The position numbers were made by a program, and so were the translations under genes. The notes under the pieces are model-generated. The model was given only the letters and a program-made list of their open reading frames with translations. It did not search any database and was not told the origin of the DNA. Of a stretch of DNA of 63,188 nt, positions 53,198-63,043 are shown piece by piece; positions within the stretch are counted from its first letter, which is position 1; every line of letters starts with the position of its first letter. The DNA lies in NCBI GenBank assembly GCA_947457615.1, contig CANGWK010000018.1, forward strand, positions 1 through 63,188. The letters run 5' to 3'. Source of the DNA: Flavobacteriaceae bacterium (GTDB taxonomy: Bacteria; Bacteroidota; Bacteroidia; Flavobacteriales; Flavobacteriaceae).

Positions 53198-56100
53198 ATG
53201 AGTTTATCTACTTTAAGTATAAAAAGGCCCGTTTTAACTATCGTCTTAAACTTAACCATAATTTTATTTGGAATTATTGGCTACACTTTTTTGGGTGTAA
53301 GAGAATTTCCGTCAATTGATCCAGCACAAATATCAATTAGAACTGATTATACAGGTGCAAATTCTGATATTGTTGAATCGCAAATTACAGAGCCTATTGA
53401 AAAAGCAATTAATTCCATAGATGGAATAAAAAATATTACATCTTCAAGTGTACTTGGATCAAGTAACATTACTATAGAATTTAACTTGGGTAAAGATTTA
53501 GAAACTGCTGCAAATGATGTTCGAGATAAAGTTGCCCTTGCAGCCAAGACACTTCCCAAAGATATTGATGCGCCACCAGTGGTTTCTAAAGCAGATGCTA
53601 ATGCCGATGCTATCATTTCGATGACCATTCAAAGCGATTCCAGAAACCAATTAGAGTTAAGTGATTTTGCAGAAAATACTATTGGGCCAAGATTAGAAAC
53701 AATTCCTGGAGTAAGTGGAATTCAAATATGGGGACAAAAGAAATATGCTATGCGCTTGTGGATTGATCCTATAAAATTAACCTCTTATGGAATTACTGTT
53801 TCTGATGTTAAGAATGCGTTAAACCAACAAAATATTGAGTTACCCGCTGGGAAACTAACTGGAAGTAATACCGAGCTTACCGTAAAGACTATTGGAAATC
53901 TTTCTAAACCAGAAGAATTCAATAATATAATTTTAATATCAGGCAATAATAAAACTGTAAAATTTAGCGATGTAGGTAGTGCTGAATTAGGTCCTGAAAT
54001 TATTGAAACTAGCCTGAAACAATCAGGAGCACCATTAATTGGTATTGCGATTGTACCACTACCTGGAGCTAATTATTTGGATATTTCTAAAGAATTTTAT
54101 AAAAAATACGAAAAACTAAAAAAAGATTTACCCAAAGATATTCATCTAAATATTGCTATTGACAATACTTTGTTTGTAAAAAAATCGGTTACCGAAGTTG
54201 CAGAAACCCTCGGTATTTCAATACTCTTGGTGATTCTAATTATCTATTTATTTTTTAGAGATTGGTCAATTGCATTTAGACCATTAATTGATATTCCAGT
54301 ATCACTAATAGCAACGTTCTTTATTATGTGGATGTTTGGATTTTCTATAAATGTATTGACACTATTAGCAATTGTGCTAGCCACAGGGTTAGTTGTAGAT
54401 GACGGAATTGTAGTTACCGAAAATATTTTTAAGAAAGTGGAAGAAGGCATGTCACCAATTGAAGCGGCAATTAAAGGATCAAACGAAATATTTTTTGCAG
54501 TAATTTCAATTTCAATTACACTGGCAGCGGTATTTCTTCCTGTAATTTTCTTAGAAGGATTTGTAGGCCGACTGTTTCGTGAATTTGGAGTAGTAATAGG
54601 AGCAGCAGTTCTAATCTCGGCATTTGTATCTCTTACTCTAACACCTATGTTAAATGCTTATTTAATGAAAGGTGGAGAACAAAAGAAATCGAAATTTTAC
54701 AATTATACCGAACCTTTTTTTCAAAAACTAAATAGTAACTATGCAGAAGCTCTAAAAAGTTTTATAAAGAAAAAATGGTTAAGTTTTCCGATATTAATTG
54801 CATGTTTTGGATTAATTTATCTGTTTTTCAATATCATTCAAAAAGAGACGGCACCATATGATGACAGAAGCTCAATAATACTTTCCACAACTACTGCCGA
54901 AGGGTCATCCTATGATTACACAGAACGATTTATGCAAGAATTATCACAAGTAATTGACGATTCTATACCAGAGAAAAAAGTATCTTTAGTGATAACAGCA
55001 CCTGGATTTGGTTCATCAGCAACTAATAGTGGTAGAATTCGAATTGCATTAGTCGATCCAAGTAAAAGAAACCGTACACAAAAAGAAATAGCCGAAAAAC
55101 TTACAAATTGGACAAAAAAATATGCAGATGCAAAAACTTCGATTACAGAACAACCAACAATTGCAGTAAATAAAAGAGGGGGGTTACCAATTCAATATAT
55201 TATTCAGGCTGCCAACTTTGAGAAACTGCAACAGAAAATTCCTGCATTCATGGATGAAGTTAGTAAAGACCCTACATTTTCTATTACTGATGTGAATTTG
55301 AAATTTAACAAACCAGAAATTAACGTAACCATTGACCGTGAAAAAGCAGAAAGTCTAGGAGTTTCCGTATTAGATATTGGGCAAACCCTACAATTATCTT
55401 TAAGCGGGCAACGATTTGGCTATTTCTTAAAAAACGGAAAACAATACCAAGTAATAGGCCAATTTAATGAAAAAGATCGTGCAAAACCATTAGATTTAAC
55501 TTCGATGTTTGTTAGAAATAAAAAAGGAGTCTTGATACAAATGGATAATGTAGTAAAAATTGAAGAAAAAAGTAATCCGCCACAATTGTTTCATAATAAT
55601 AGAAACATGTCGGCAACAGTTATGGCGGGACTTGCTCCAGGAAAAAGTATTGGCGACGGTATTGAAGCCATGAACCGAATTAAAGCAAAAATTCTAGACG
55701 ATAGTTTTACTACCGATTTAGGAGGCGAGTCTAGAGATTTTGTAGAAAGTGGTTCTAATACTTCGTTTGCTTTCGGATTGGCATTATTACTTATTTTCTT
55801 AATACTTTCGGCGCAATTTGAAAGTTTTATTGATCCATTAATAATTATTCTAACCGTACCAATGGCAGTTGCAGGAGCATTATTTTCATTGTGGTTATTT
55901 GGGCAAACGTGGAATATTTTTAGCCAAATTGGGACAGTTATGTTAATAGGTTTAGTAACCAAAAATGGAATCTTAATTGTAGAATTTGCCAACCAATTAC
56001 GAGAACAAGGAAAACCAAAATACGATGCTATTGTAGAGGCTGCAGAAGCAAGACTTAGACCAATTTTAATGACTAGTTTAGCGATTTCATTAGGTGCACT

Positions 56101-56284
56101 ACCAATTGCTTTATCACTTGGAGCTGCATCAACTAGTAGAATCGGGATGGGCGTAGTGATTGTTGGCGGTACCATTTTCTCATTAATTTTGACATTATTT
56201 GTAATTCCTGCAATCTATTTAATGTGGTCTAAAGCAAGAAAACACCATCCCGAATTTGACAACTTAGAAGCATTTGAAAAATAA
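53198..56284 (+). CDS. RND efflux pump, inner membrane transporter
   Basis: A 1028-residue pump of the HAE1/AcrB family with twelve membrane helices and two large periplasmic loops. The proton-relay acidic pair is in GLVVDDGIVVTEN near residues 395-407. GTVMLIGLVTKNGILIVEFAN near 910-930 is the typical second half. It probably exports drugs or other amphipathic compounds by proton exchange. The adaptor precedes it by 73 bases and the outer membrane factor begins four bases after. Confidence 0.97.
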   Translation: MSLSTLSIKRPVLTIVLNLTIILFGIIGYTFLGVREFPSIDPAQISIRTDYTGANSDIVESQITEPIEKAINSIDGIKNITSSSVLGSSNITIEFNLGKDLETAANDVRDKVALAAKTLPKDIDAPPVVSKADANADAIISMTIQSDSRNQLELSDFAENTIGPRLETIPGVSGIQIWGQKKYAMRLWIDPIKLTSYGITVSDVKNALNQQNIELPAGKLTGSNTELTVKTIGNLSKPEEFNNIILISGNNKTVKFSDVGSAELGPEIIETSLKQSGAPLIGIAIVPLPGANYLDISKEFYKKYEKLKKDLPKDIHLNIAIDNTLFVKKSVTEVAETLGISILLVILIIYLFFRDWSIAFRPLIDIPVSLIATFFIMWMFGFSINVLTLLAIVLATGLVVDDGIVVTENIFKKVEEGMSPIEAAIKGSNEIFFAVISISITLAAVFLPVIFLEGFVGRLFREFGVVIGAAVLISAFVSLTLTPMLNAYLMKGGEQKKSKFYNYTEPFFQKLNSNYAEALKSFIKKKWLSFPILIACFGLIYLFFNIIQKETAPYDDRSSIILSTTTAEGSSYDYTERFMQELSQVIDDSIPEKKVSLVITAPGFGSSATNSGRIRIALVDPSKRNRTQKEIAEKLTNWTKKYADAKTSITEQPTIAVNKRGGLPIQYIIQAANFEKLQQKIPAFMDEVSKDPTFSITDVNLKFNKPEINVTIDREKAESLGVSVLDIGQTLQLSLSGQRFGYFLKNGKQYQVIGQFNEKDRAKPLDLTSMFVRNKKGVLIQMDNVVKIEEKSNPPQLFHNNRNMSATVMAGLAPGKSIGDGIEAMNRIKAKILDDSFTTDLGGESRDFVESGSNTSFAFGLALLLIFLILSAQFESFIDPLIIILTVPMAVAGALFSLWLFGQTWNIFSQIGTVMLIGLVTKNGILIVEFANQLREQGKPKYDAIVEAAEARLRPILMTSLAISLGALPIALSLGAASTSRIGMGVVIVGGTIFSLILTLFVIPAIYLMWSKARKHHPEFDNLEAFEK

Positions 56285-56288
56285 AATT

Positions 56289-57590
56289 ATGAAAAATTAC
56301 ATCTATTCCGCGCTTCTTATATTAATTGTATTTCAATTGCAAGCACAAAGTGTTCTAAAACTAGAAGATGCAGTAAAAATTGCTTTCGAAAACAATTACG
56401 ATATAAAGATAGCAGCAAATAATTTAAAAATAGACGAAACGAATTCTAATGCAGGAAATGCAGGGATGTTACCAGCTATTAACGCTACAATTGTCAATAA
56501 CAATAGCATTCAAAACATCACCCAAACCCAAGGTGATGGATCTCAAAAATCATTAAATGGCGCAAAAAATATTGCTTTAAATTATGGGGTTGGTTTAGAT
56601 TGGACCATTTTTGATGGATTAAAAATGTTTGCAAAACGCGAACAATTGAAGGTGCTTCAAAAACAAGGAGAAGCCGAACTTAAAATGACCATTTTTACTA
56701 AAGTAAGTGAGGTTTATTCTACCTATTTTAATTTGGTTCAACAACAACAACAATTGGCTGCTTTAGATACAGCGATAGTAATTTCCAACCAAAGATTGAC
56801 TACAGCTCAAAATAGATTTACAATTGGAAAATCTTCTAAATTAGAAGTATTAAATGCTCAAGTTGATTTGAATACCGATACTAGTTTGCAATTAGTTCAA
56901 TTAGAAACCTATCAGAATACTAAGTTAAAACTAAATGAAATTTTAGCTCGAGATATTGCAACTGAATTTAAAGTTGTTGATGAAATTTCCATTGATGATA
57001 AATTGGTATTACAAGATTTAAAAGCTTTATCCGTAAAACAAAACGCACAATTACAGGCGCAGATTCTTGCCAAAAACAGTTCGGAATTGCAACTGAAACA
57101 AGTAAAAGCCGGAAGATATCCCACAGTTAAAATCAACTCGGGTTATAATTTTAGTCATACTGAAGCCTCTTTGGGATTTGTAACCCAATCGCAAGGAAAA
57201 GGCTTAACTTATGGGTTTTCAGCAGCGTTACCATTATTTAATGGATTTTACCAATCTCGAAATGAAAAAATCGCAAAATTCCAATTAGACAATGCAAATA
57301 TAGTTGTTCAACAACAGCAAAAGGCTTTAGAATCGCAATTGACTTCTGCCTTTCAAAGCTACCAAACCAACTTACAGTTGACTAAAATTGAAGAAAAAAA
57401 CGTTTCTATTGCAAAACAAAATCTAGATATTACCTTAGCGAAATTCAAAATTGGCACCATTACTCCTGTAGAATATCGAACTGCTCAATTGAATTATGTT
57501 CAAGCTTTAGTTCGTTTTAGCAATGTTCAATTTCAAACAAAATTATATGAAATTAGTTTGAAAGAATTGAGTGGTAGTTTGGGGTTTTAA
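56289..57590 (+). CDS. TolC-family outer membrane efflux protein
   Basis: From ATG 56289 the product has 433 residues with a signal peptide (ends FQLQAQ), then two repeats of long helices and beta-strand pairs typical of TolC. Each half has the family motif, such as LNAQVDLNTDTS and PVEYRTAQLNYVQA. A TTG at 56274 gives a longer frame overlapping the pump gene, but the ATG with its signal peptide is preferred. It completes the tripartite system with the two genes before it. Confidence 0.94.
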   Translation: MKNYIYSALLILIVFQLQAQSVLKLEDAVKIAFENNYDIKIAANNLKIDETNSNAGNAGMLPAINATIVNNNSIQNITQTQGDGSQKSLNGAKNIALNYGVGLDWTIFDGLKMFAKREQLKVLQKQGEAELKMTIFTKVSEVYSTYFNLVQQQQQLAALDTAIVISNQRLTTAQNRFTIGKSSKLEVLNAQVDLNTDTSLQLVQLETYQNTKLKLNEILARDIATEFKVVDEISIDDKLVLQDLKALSVKQNAQLQAQILAKNSSELQLKQVKAGRYPTVKINSGYNFSHTEASLGFVTQSQGKGLTYGFSAALPLFNGFYQSRNEKIAKFQLDNANIVVQQQQKALESQLTSAFQSYQTNLQLTKIEEKNVSIAKQNLDITLAKFKIGTITPVEYRTAQLNYVQALVRFSNVQFQTKLYEISLKELSGSLGF

Positions 57591-57614
57591 TTGAATTATC
57601 TAATTCAGATTTTG

Positions 57615-57816
57615 ACTTATAACCATTTAATTTGTAAAAAAATAATTCTATTTGTATTACTGTTTTTGCTAAAATGTAATCCACACAAATTTATGAAGTA
57701 AAATAGCTATTTCGCAACCATTAAAAAATAAAATTACCCTTGAAGCCGAATTTATAAAAAGATGGCAAAAAGATGTAAATGATGAGCCGAAGAATATTGC
57801 TTATTATAAATTATAG
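57615..57816 (+). pseudogene. Possible remnant of a small lipoprotein gene
   Basis: The first part encodes a hydrophobic segment ending LLKCNPHKFMK and then a stop. The second part, in a different frame, reads ISQPLKNKITLEAEFIKRWQ and later KNIAYYKL before TAG. Joined by a frameshift, the two could be a short lipoprotein; the family is not recognised. Chance open frames in AT-rich DNA are a real alternative. Confidence 0.25.
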
Positions 57817-57902
57817 AAACTTCGATTTAATTTATCACCTTTTCAATATAAAAGAAATTATTATTTGATGTAAATATATTTTAATGTAAAATCTACAATA
57901 CT

Positions 57903-57910
57903 TATCTTTG
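57903..57910 (+). promoter_or_regulatory. -7 box TATCTTTG of pheT
   Basis: A perfect TAnnTTTG, 25 bases before the pheT ATG at 57936. No TTG lies at the proper -33 distance. Confidence 0.6.
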
Positions 57911-57935
57911 ACATTCTAAATATTATTTGAATAGA

Positions 57936-60356
57936 ATGAAGATTTCATACAACTGGTTAAAACAATTTTTAAAAATAGATGCTCCTTCTGAAGAAATTTC
58001 TAATATTCTTACCGATTTAGGTTTAGAAGTTGAAATGGTTGAAAAATACGAATCGGTAAAAGGAGGACTTGAAGGTGTAGTAGTTGGTCATGTATTAACG
58101 TGCGAAAAACACCCTGATGCTGATAGATTAAAGATAACTTCTGTAGACCTAGGAACTGGTACTCCCGTTCAAATTGTTTGTGGCGCAAGTAATGTGGCTG
58201 CAGGACAAAAAGTTCCTGTGGCAACAATTGGAACCAAACTTTTTGATAAAGAAGGAATAGCATTCGAAATAAAAAAAGGAAAAATTCGAGGACAAGAAAG
58301 CCACGGAATGATTTGTGCCGAAGATGAATTGGGGTTGGGAACTAGCCATGATGGAATTATGATTTTGGACGAAAGTTTAATTCCAGGCACCCCAGCAGCT
58401 AAAGTTTTTAATATAGAAAATGACGAAGTTTTTGAAATTGGATTAACTCCAAATCGAGCGGATGCTATGTCGCACATGGGAGTAGCAAGAGATTTGAGAG
58501 CCGGATTATTACAGAGAAATGCTTCTTTAGAATTAATAACTCCATCGGTATCCAAATTCAAAGTTGACAAACGTACTTTAAAAATTGATATTAATATTAT
58601 TGATCCTAAATTGGTCCCTCGATATTGCGGGGTTACAATATCTGGTGTTACTATCAAGGAATCTCCAAGTTGGTTACAAAACCGATTGAAAGCAATTGGA
58701 CTTACTCCAAAAAACAATATAATAGATGTTACTAATTATGTTTTACATGAATTAGGACAACCACTACACGCATTTGATGCTGCACAAATTAATGGCAAAA
58801 TAAACGTTAAAACAGTAACTTCAGGTACGAAATTTATAACCTTAGATGGTATAGAACGAACTCTACACGAGGAAGATATAATGATTTGCGATGATCAACA
58901 ACCATTATGTATTGCTGGAGTTTTTGGCGGAAAAAATTCAGGTGTTTCTGAAAACACAACTTCAATATTTTTAGAAAGTGCCTATTTTAATCCTGTTTCA
59001 GTTAGAAAAACTGCAAAAAGACATGGATTAAGCACCGATGCCTCCTTTCGTTTTGAGAGAGGAATTGACCCCGAAATTACGGAATACGCATTAAAAAGAG
59101 CTGTACTATTGATTCAAGAAGTTGCAGGTGGAGAAACAACTTCAGATATAATAGATATCTATCCAAAGAAAATTGAAGATTTTACTGTTTTTTTAAATTA
59201 TGAAAAAGCATTTAAATTAATTGGTCAAGAATTACCAAAAGAAACAATTAAAAAAATTGTTGCGTCACTAGATATAAAAGTAAATAGCTCCTCGGATGCG
59301 GGAATGGGATTAATTATACCTGCTTACCGAGTAGACGTACAAAGAGAAGTTGATGTTATTGAAGAAATTCTTCGAGTATATGGTTATAACAATATTAATT
59401 TTACTAAAAAATTAAATGCTACTGTTGCCAATTCTCCAAGAAATGAAGATTATAAATTACAAAATATAATAGCCAACCAATTGAACTCTCTAGGATTTCA
59501 CGAAATGATGGCGAATTCTTTAACAACTCCAGAATATTTAAAACTTTCGGAACAGTTGAAAGAAGAAAATACTGTAACTATTTTGAATCCGTTAAGTAAT
59601 GATTTATCGGTAATGCGACAATCAATGTTATTCTCCGGATTGGAAGCAATATCGTATAACATAAACCGTAGAAGCAGCGATTTGAAATTATTCGAATTCG
59701 GTAAAACCTACCGCAAATTATTGTCTGAACATAAAGAAAAAAAATATTTAACACTTTTCACAACCGGAAACCGAATTGCAGAAAGTTGGAGCAACCCTCA
59801 AAAACCATCGGATTTCTTTTTATTTAAAGGCTATGTAAATTCTGTTTTAGAACGATTAGGTATCGAAAAAACTCAGAATATTCCTGTCTCTAATGACATC
59901 TTTGCAGAAGGTATTGCAATTGCTGTAGGAAATGATATTTTAGTTGAAATGGGAACAGTTAAAAAGTCAATCGCTAAACATTTTGATATCAAACAAGAAG
60001 TTTTTTATGCTGAGTTCCATTGGGATTTAGTCCTTAAATTATTATCTAACAAAGTGAAATTTACAGCTATTGCTAAATATCCAGAAGTAAGACGAGATTT
60101 TGCATTATTAATTGATGCTAACGTCACATTTGAATCCATATATAAAGTAGCAATTCAAACCGAGAAGTCTCTTTTAAAAGACATTAATCTATTTGATGTA
60201 TACGAAGGGAAAAATTTACCAGAAGGTAAAAAATCTTATGCGGTGAGTTTTACAATTCAAGATACTACTAAAACCCTTACAGATGTGCAGATTGATAAAA
60301 TTATGGGGAAATTACAATCTAATTTTGAAAGTGAATTAGGAGCGCAATTAAGATAA
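57936..60356 (+). CDS. pheT: Phenylalanine--tRNA ligase beta subunit
   Basis: From ATG 57936 the product has 806 residues, the normal bacterial length. The order is a tRNA-binding EMAP-like domain (about 40-155, with CEKHPDADRLKI), B3/B4 editing domain (about 215-385), B5 domain (410-480), catalytic-like core and the C-terminal anticodon-binding FDX-ACB domain (710-806, KYPEVRRDFALLID). The partner alpha subunit gene pheS is not in the window. A TTG at 57927 is rejected in favour of the ATG that begins the family MKISYNWLK. A terminator follows. Confidence 0.97.
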   Translation: MKISYNWLKQFLKIDAPSEEISNILTDLGLEVEMVEKYESVKGGLEGVVVGHVLTCEKHPDADRLKITSVDLGTGTPVQIVCGASNVAAGQKVPVATIGTKLFDKEGIAFEIKKGKIRGQESHGMICAEDELGLGTSHDGIMILDESLIPGTPAAKVFNIENDEVFEIGLTPNRADAMSHMGVARDLRAGLLQRNASLELITPSVSKFKVDKRTLKIDINIIDPKLVPRYCGVTISGVTIKESPSWLQNRLKAIGLTPKNNIIDVTNYVLHELGQPLHAFDAAQINGKINVKTVTSGTKFITLDGIERTLHEEDIMICDDQQPLCIAGVFGGKNSGVSENTTSIFLESAYFNPVSVRKTAKRHGLSTDASFRFERGIDPEITEYALKRAVLLIQEVAGGETTSDIIDIYPKKIEDFTVFLNYEKAFKLIGQELPKETIKKIVASLDIKVNSSSDAGMGLIIPAYRVDVQREVDVIEEILRVYGYNNINFTKKLNATVANSPRNEDYKLQNIIANQLNSLGFHEMMANSLTTPEYLKLSEQLKEENTVTILNPLSNDLSVMRQSMLFSGLEAISYNINRRSSDLKLFEFGKTYRKLLSEHKEKKYLTLFTTGNRIAESWSNPQKPSDFFLFKGYVNSVLERLGIEKTQNIPVSNDIFAEGIAIAVGNDILVEMGTVKKSIAKHFDIKQEVFYAEFHWDLVLKLLSNKVKFTAIAKYPEVRRDFALLIDANVTFESIYKVAIQTEKSLLKDINLFDVYEGKNLPEGKKSYAVSFTIQDTTKTLTDVQIDKIMGKLQSNFESELGAQLR

Positions 60357-60383
60357 ACTCTAAACATTATATATTACAATTAG

Positions 60384-60412
60384 AAAACACTCAATAAACT
60401 TGAGTGTTTTTT
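60384..60412 (+). terminator. Terminator of pheT
   Basis: AAAACACTCAA pairs with TTGAGTGTTTT around TAAAC and is followed by a T run. Confidence 0.9.
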
Positions 60413-60677
60413 GTTTTATTTATTTAAGATACTAACCCTATCCAGTTAATTACTCATCCAGATTTTCGAGAGACGTCAGAAAGACATGAAGGTTTTATCT
60501 AATTTATAAAACACCTAAATCCTTCTAATAATTTTAATCTGTGGCAAAAAATCTTAGAGAAATTCAGTTTTCTTCTCGTTTATTTAAAAACTTATACAAT
60601 TTGACAAAGTCAAACGAAGACTTCGCAAAGAAATACAAAGTTTTTTTACTAAAAGTAAAAGGCAAAACTACAACCAA

Positions 60678-60705
60678 AAAAAAGCGCTACATTTCTGTAG
60701 CGCTC
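60678..60705 (-). terminator. Terminator of rpsA
   Basis: On the minus strand AGCGCTAC pairs with GTAGCGCT across a short loop and runs into nine T residues. It lies about 25 bases past the stop of rpsA. Confidence 0.9.
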
Positions 60706-60730
60706 TAATATTAATAAGAATAAGAGAATA

Positions 60731-62503
60731 TTATTTTCCTCCTTTTTCCATTTTAGCTTTCAATTCAGCAAGAATATCATTATTATCTCCTAGAGTTGAA
60801 GCTTGATTATTATTGTTAGAAGCAGCAACTGATTCGCTAGCAGCTTTAACATTTTTCTCTTCTTCTTCTCTAAATATAGCAGTATGCGAAGCAACTACTC
60901 TTTTGAATTCTTTATTGAATTCGATAACTTTGAAATCAGCTACATCGCCTTTTTTCAACTTTTTACCGTCTTCTTTTTCTAAGTGACGAGTTGGAATAAA
61001 CGCAACCACATCTTCTCCGAAATCTACAGTAGCTCCCTTGTCAACAATTTCAGCAATTGTTCCGTTGTGGATAGTTCCAACAGCAAAAGCAGCTTCATGT
61101 TTGTCCCAAGGATTTGCAGTAGTTTGTTTGTGACCTAAAGATAATTTACGTCCATCAACATCTAATTCTAACACTACTACATCCAATTTGTCACCAACGT
61201 TTACAAATTCCGATGGATGTTTGATTTTTTTAGTCCAAGATAAATCAGAAATATAAACCAAACCATCAATACCTTCTTCTAATTCAACAAAGATACCAAA
61301 GTTAGTAAAGTTTCTAACAATACCTGTATGCTTAGAAGCTACTGGGTATTTAGCAGTAATGTCAGTCCAAGGATCTTGCGATAATTGCTTGATACCTAAA
61401 GACATTTTTCTTTCGTCTCTATCTAAAGTTAAGATAACAGCTTCCACCACATCTCCAACTTTAACAAAATCTTGAGCACTACGTAAATGAGTAGACCATG
61501 ACATTTCAGAAACGTGAATTAATCCTTCAACTCCTTCAGCAACTTCAATGAAAGCACCGTAATCAGCAATAACTACTACTTTACCTTTCACTTTGTCACC
61601 AACTTTAAGTTCAGCACCAAGTGCATCCCATGGGTGAGCGTTTAATTGTTTTAAACCTAATTGGATTCTTGTTTTCTCATCATCAAAATCAAGAATTACT
61701 ACGTTTAATTTTTGATCTAATTCTAGAACTTCACTTGGGTGATTAATTCTTGACCAAGAAAGGTCAGTAATATGGATCAATCCATCAACACCACCTAAGT
61801 CAATAAACACACCATAAGAAGTAATATTTTTAACAACACCTTCTAGTACTTGTCCTTTTTCTAATTGACCAATGATTTCTTTTTTCTGAACTTCGATATC
61901 TGCTTCAATAAGCGCTTTATGCGAAACTACAACGTTTTTAAATTCGTGATTAATTTTCACAACTTTAAATTCCATCATTTTGTTTACATATACATCGTAG
62001 TCACGGATTGGTTTCACGTCAATTTGTGAGCCTGGTAAGAACGCTTCAATTCCAAAAACGTCAACGATCATACCACCTTTAGTTCTACATTTTACGAAAC
62101 CAGTAACAATTTCACCTGTTTCGTTTGCAGATATAACTCTATCCCAAGATTTAATAGTTCTTGCTTTTCTGTGAGATAATACTAACTGACCTGTTTTATC
62201 CTCACGGATGTCAATTAAAACCTCTACTTTGTCGCCAACTTTTAAATTTGGATTGTAACGGAATTCGTTTAATGAAATAACACCTTCCGATTTTGCGTTA
62301 ATGTCAACAATAGCATCACGGTCAGTAATTCTTACTACAACCCCTTCTACTACTTCTTCTTGATCGGTATCGATAAAAGTTTTCGATACTAAATCTTCAA
62401 ATTCTTGTAAGTTTTTTTGATCTACTACATCAATTCCTTCTGCGTAATTGTGCCAGTTAAAATCATTTAAAAAATCTTGTTGTTCTTTGTTAAATTCAGA
62501 CAT
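60731..62503 (-). CDS. rpsA: 30S ribosomal protein S1
   Basis: A 590-residue protein with six S1 RNA-binding domains between residues 50 and 555; repeats such as GVFIDLGGVDGLIHITDLSW, ending in a WSRINHPSEV-type sequence, are evident. S1 binds mRNA and the small subunit and helps start translation in bacteria that do not use strong Shine-Dalgarno sites, which fits this phylum. The C-terminal tail is low in complexity (NNNNQAST). The gene has its own promoter and a leader of about 110 bases. Confidence 0.97.
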   Translation of the reverse strand: MSEFNKEQQDFLNDFNWHNYAEGIDVVDQKNLQEFEDLVSKTFIDTDQEEVVEGVVVRITDRDAIVDINAKSEGVISLNEFRYNPNLKVGDKVEVLIDIREDKTGQLVLSHRKARTIKSWDRVISANETGEIVTGFVKCRTKGGMIVDVFGIEAFLPGSQIDVKPIRDYDVYVNKMMEFKVVKINHEFKNVVVSHKALIEADIEVQKKEIIGQLEKGQVLEGVVKNITSYGVFIDLGGVDGLIHITDLSWSRINHPSEVLELDQKLNVVILDFDDEKTRIQLGLKQLNAHPWDALGAELKVGDKVKGKVVVIADYGAFIEVAEGVEGLIHVSEMSWSTHLRSAQDFVKVGDVVEAVILTLDRDERKMSLGIKQLSQDPWTDITAKYPVASKHTGIVRNFTNFGIFVELEEGIDGLVYISDLSWTKKIKHPSEFVNVGDKLDVVVLELDVDGRKLSLGHKQTTANPWDKHEAAFAVGTIHNGTIAEIVDKGATVDFGEDVVAFIPTRHLEKEDGKKLKKGDVADFKVIEFNKEFKRVVASHTAIFREEEEKNVKAASESVAASNNNNQASTLGDNNDILAELKAKMEKGGK

Positions 62504-62620
62504 GCTGATAAAAAATTTGTATGCTGTGTATCTTGAGTTTATTATCGAATAGAAAACAGTAGCAGTGTTTTACATAAATAGTTGATTCCTAAAGGAAACT
62601 CTTCTCCGCCTAAAGGACTG

Positions 62621-62650
62621 CAAAAGTAATGCTTTTTTATAAAACAACAA
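62621..62650 (-). promoter_or_regulatory. Promoter of rpsA
   Basis: On the minus strand TACTTTTG at 62621-62628 matches TAnnTTTG. A TTG at 62648-62650 lies 19 bases upstream of it (another at 62645-62647 is 16 away), within the usual spacing. Transcription would start near 62614 and leave a leader of about 110 bases. Confidence 0.75.
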
Positions 62651-62989
62651 AATAAGAATTAAGAAAATAAAACTTAGAATTTAGATTACCCAATTTCTGT
62701 TTTTTATTAGTAGCGAAACTTTAGGCATTTTAGTAAAGGTAATTCCTGCCATCCGTTGCAATCTGTCATCGCGAGGAAAAAAGAAATCTAATAACAGAAT
62801 TTTATTTATCGCAATGCCAGGATTTACTCTTCAGTCAGGGCTATCTAGGTTATGTCTTTTGAGAAAATAGCAATTCAAAAGAAAAACAAAAAAAATCGGA
62901 TATACTTCACAATACTTCCACACCCCAATTCTGTTTTAGAAAATTATTAAGAAATTGAGAGGGGACGAAGGTGAGGATTTATCATACAA

Positions 62990-63019
62990 AAAAGTGCTAG
63001 ATCTCTCCAGCACTTTTTA
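62990..63019 (-). terminator. Terminator of the T9SS-secreted protein gene
   Basis: AAAAAGTGCT and AGCACTTTTT form a ten-base stem around GGAGAGATCT on the minus strand, followed by T residues. It lies about 25 bases past the stop codon at 63044. Confidence 0.88.
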
Positions 63020-63043
63020 AGTAAATAATATGTATTTATTTTT

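Larger units (their letters stand above)
57591..57935. other. Gap before pheT with decayed coding traces
   Basis: This 345-base gap holds a -7 box at 57903-57910 and two open stretches that look like remains of one gene. The first reads from TTG 57615 to the TAA at 57699-57701 and gives a lipoprotein-like signal (KKIILFVLLFLLKCNP). A second stretch, about 57709-57816, starts in another frame without a start codon and ends KNIAYYKL. Neither is intact. Confidence 0.4.
60357..60730. other. Gap between pheT and rpsA
   Basis: This 374-base convergent gap holds the pheT terminator at its left end and the rpsA terminator at its right end. The middle has several AT-rich stretches with no open frame of note. 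Confidence 0.6.
62504..63043. other. Leader and promoter region of rpsA, then a gap
   Basis: This 540-base gap holds the rpsA leader and promoter and the terminator of the next minus-strand gene. The leader contains two direct copies of CCTAAAGG (62588-62595 and 62609-62616, plus-strand sense). Around 62763-62789 lies TGTCATCGCGAGGA plus a following purine stretch, which resembles a degenerate copy of a repeat (TGTCATTGCGAGGA) dispersed in many bacterial genomes. Confidence 0.55.

Noticed and set aside
55591..56175. 194-codon open frame on the minus strand inside the RND pump gene
   Set aside because: It mirrors the coding sequence of a well-supported gene and shows no protein features of its own.
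56274..56288. TTG at 56274 as start of the TolC-type protein
   Set aside because: It would overlap the pump gene, and the ATG at 56289 starts a clean signal peptide.
58169..58717. 182-codon open frame on the minus strand inside pheT
   Set aside because: It is antisense to a clear pheT region and has no recognisable motif.
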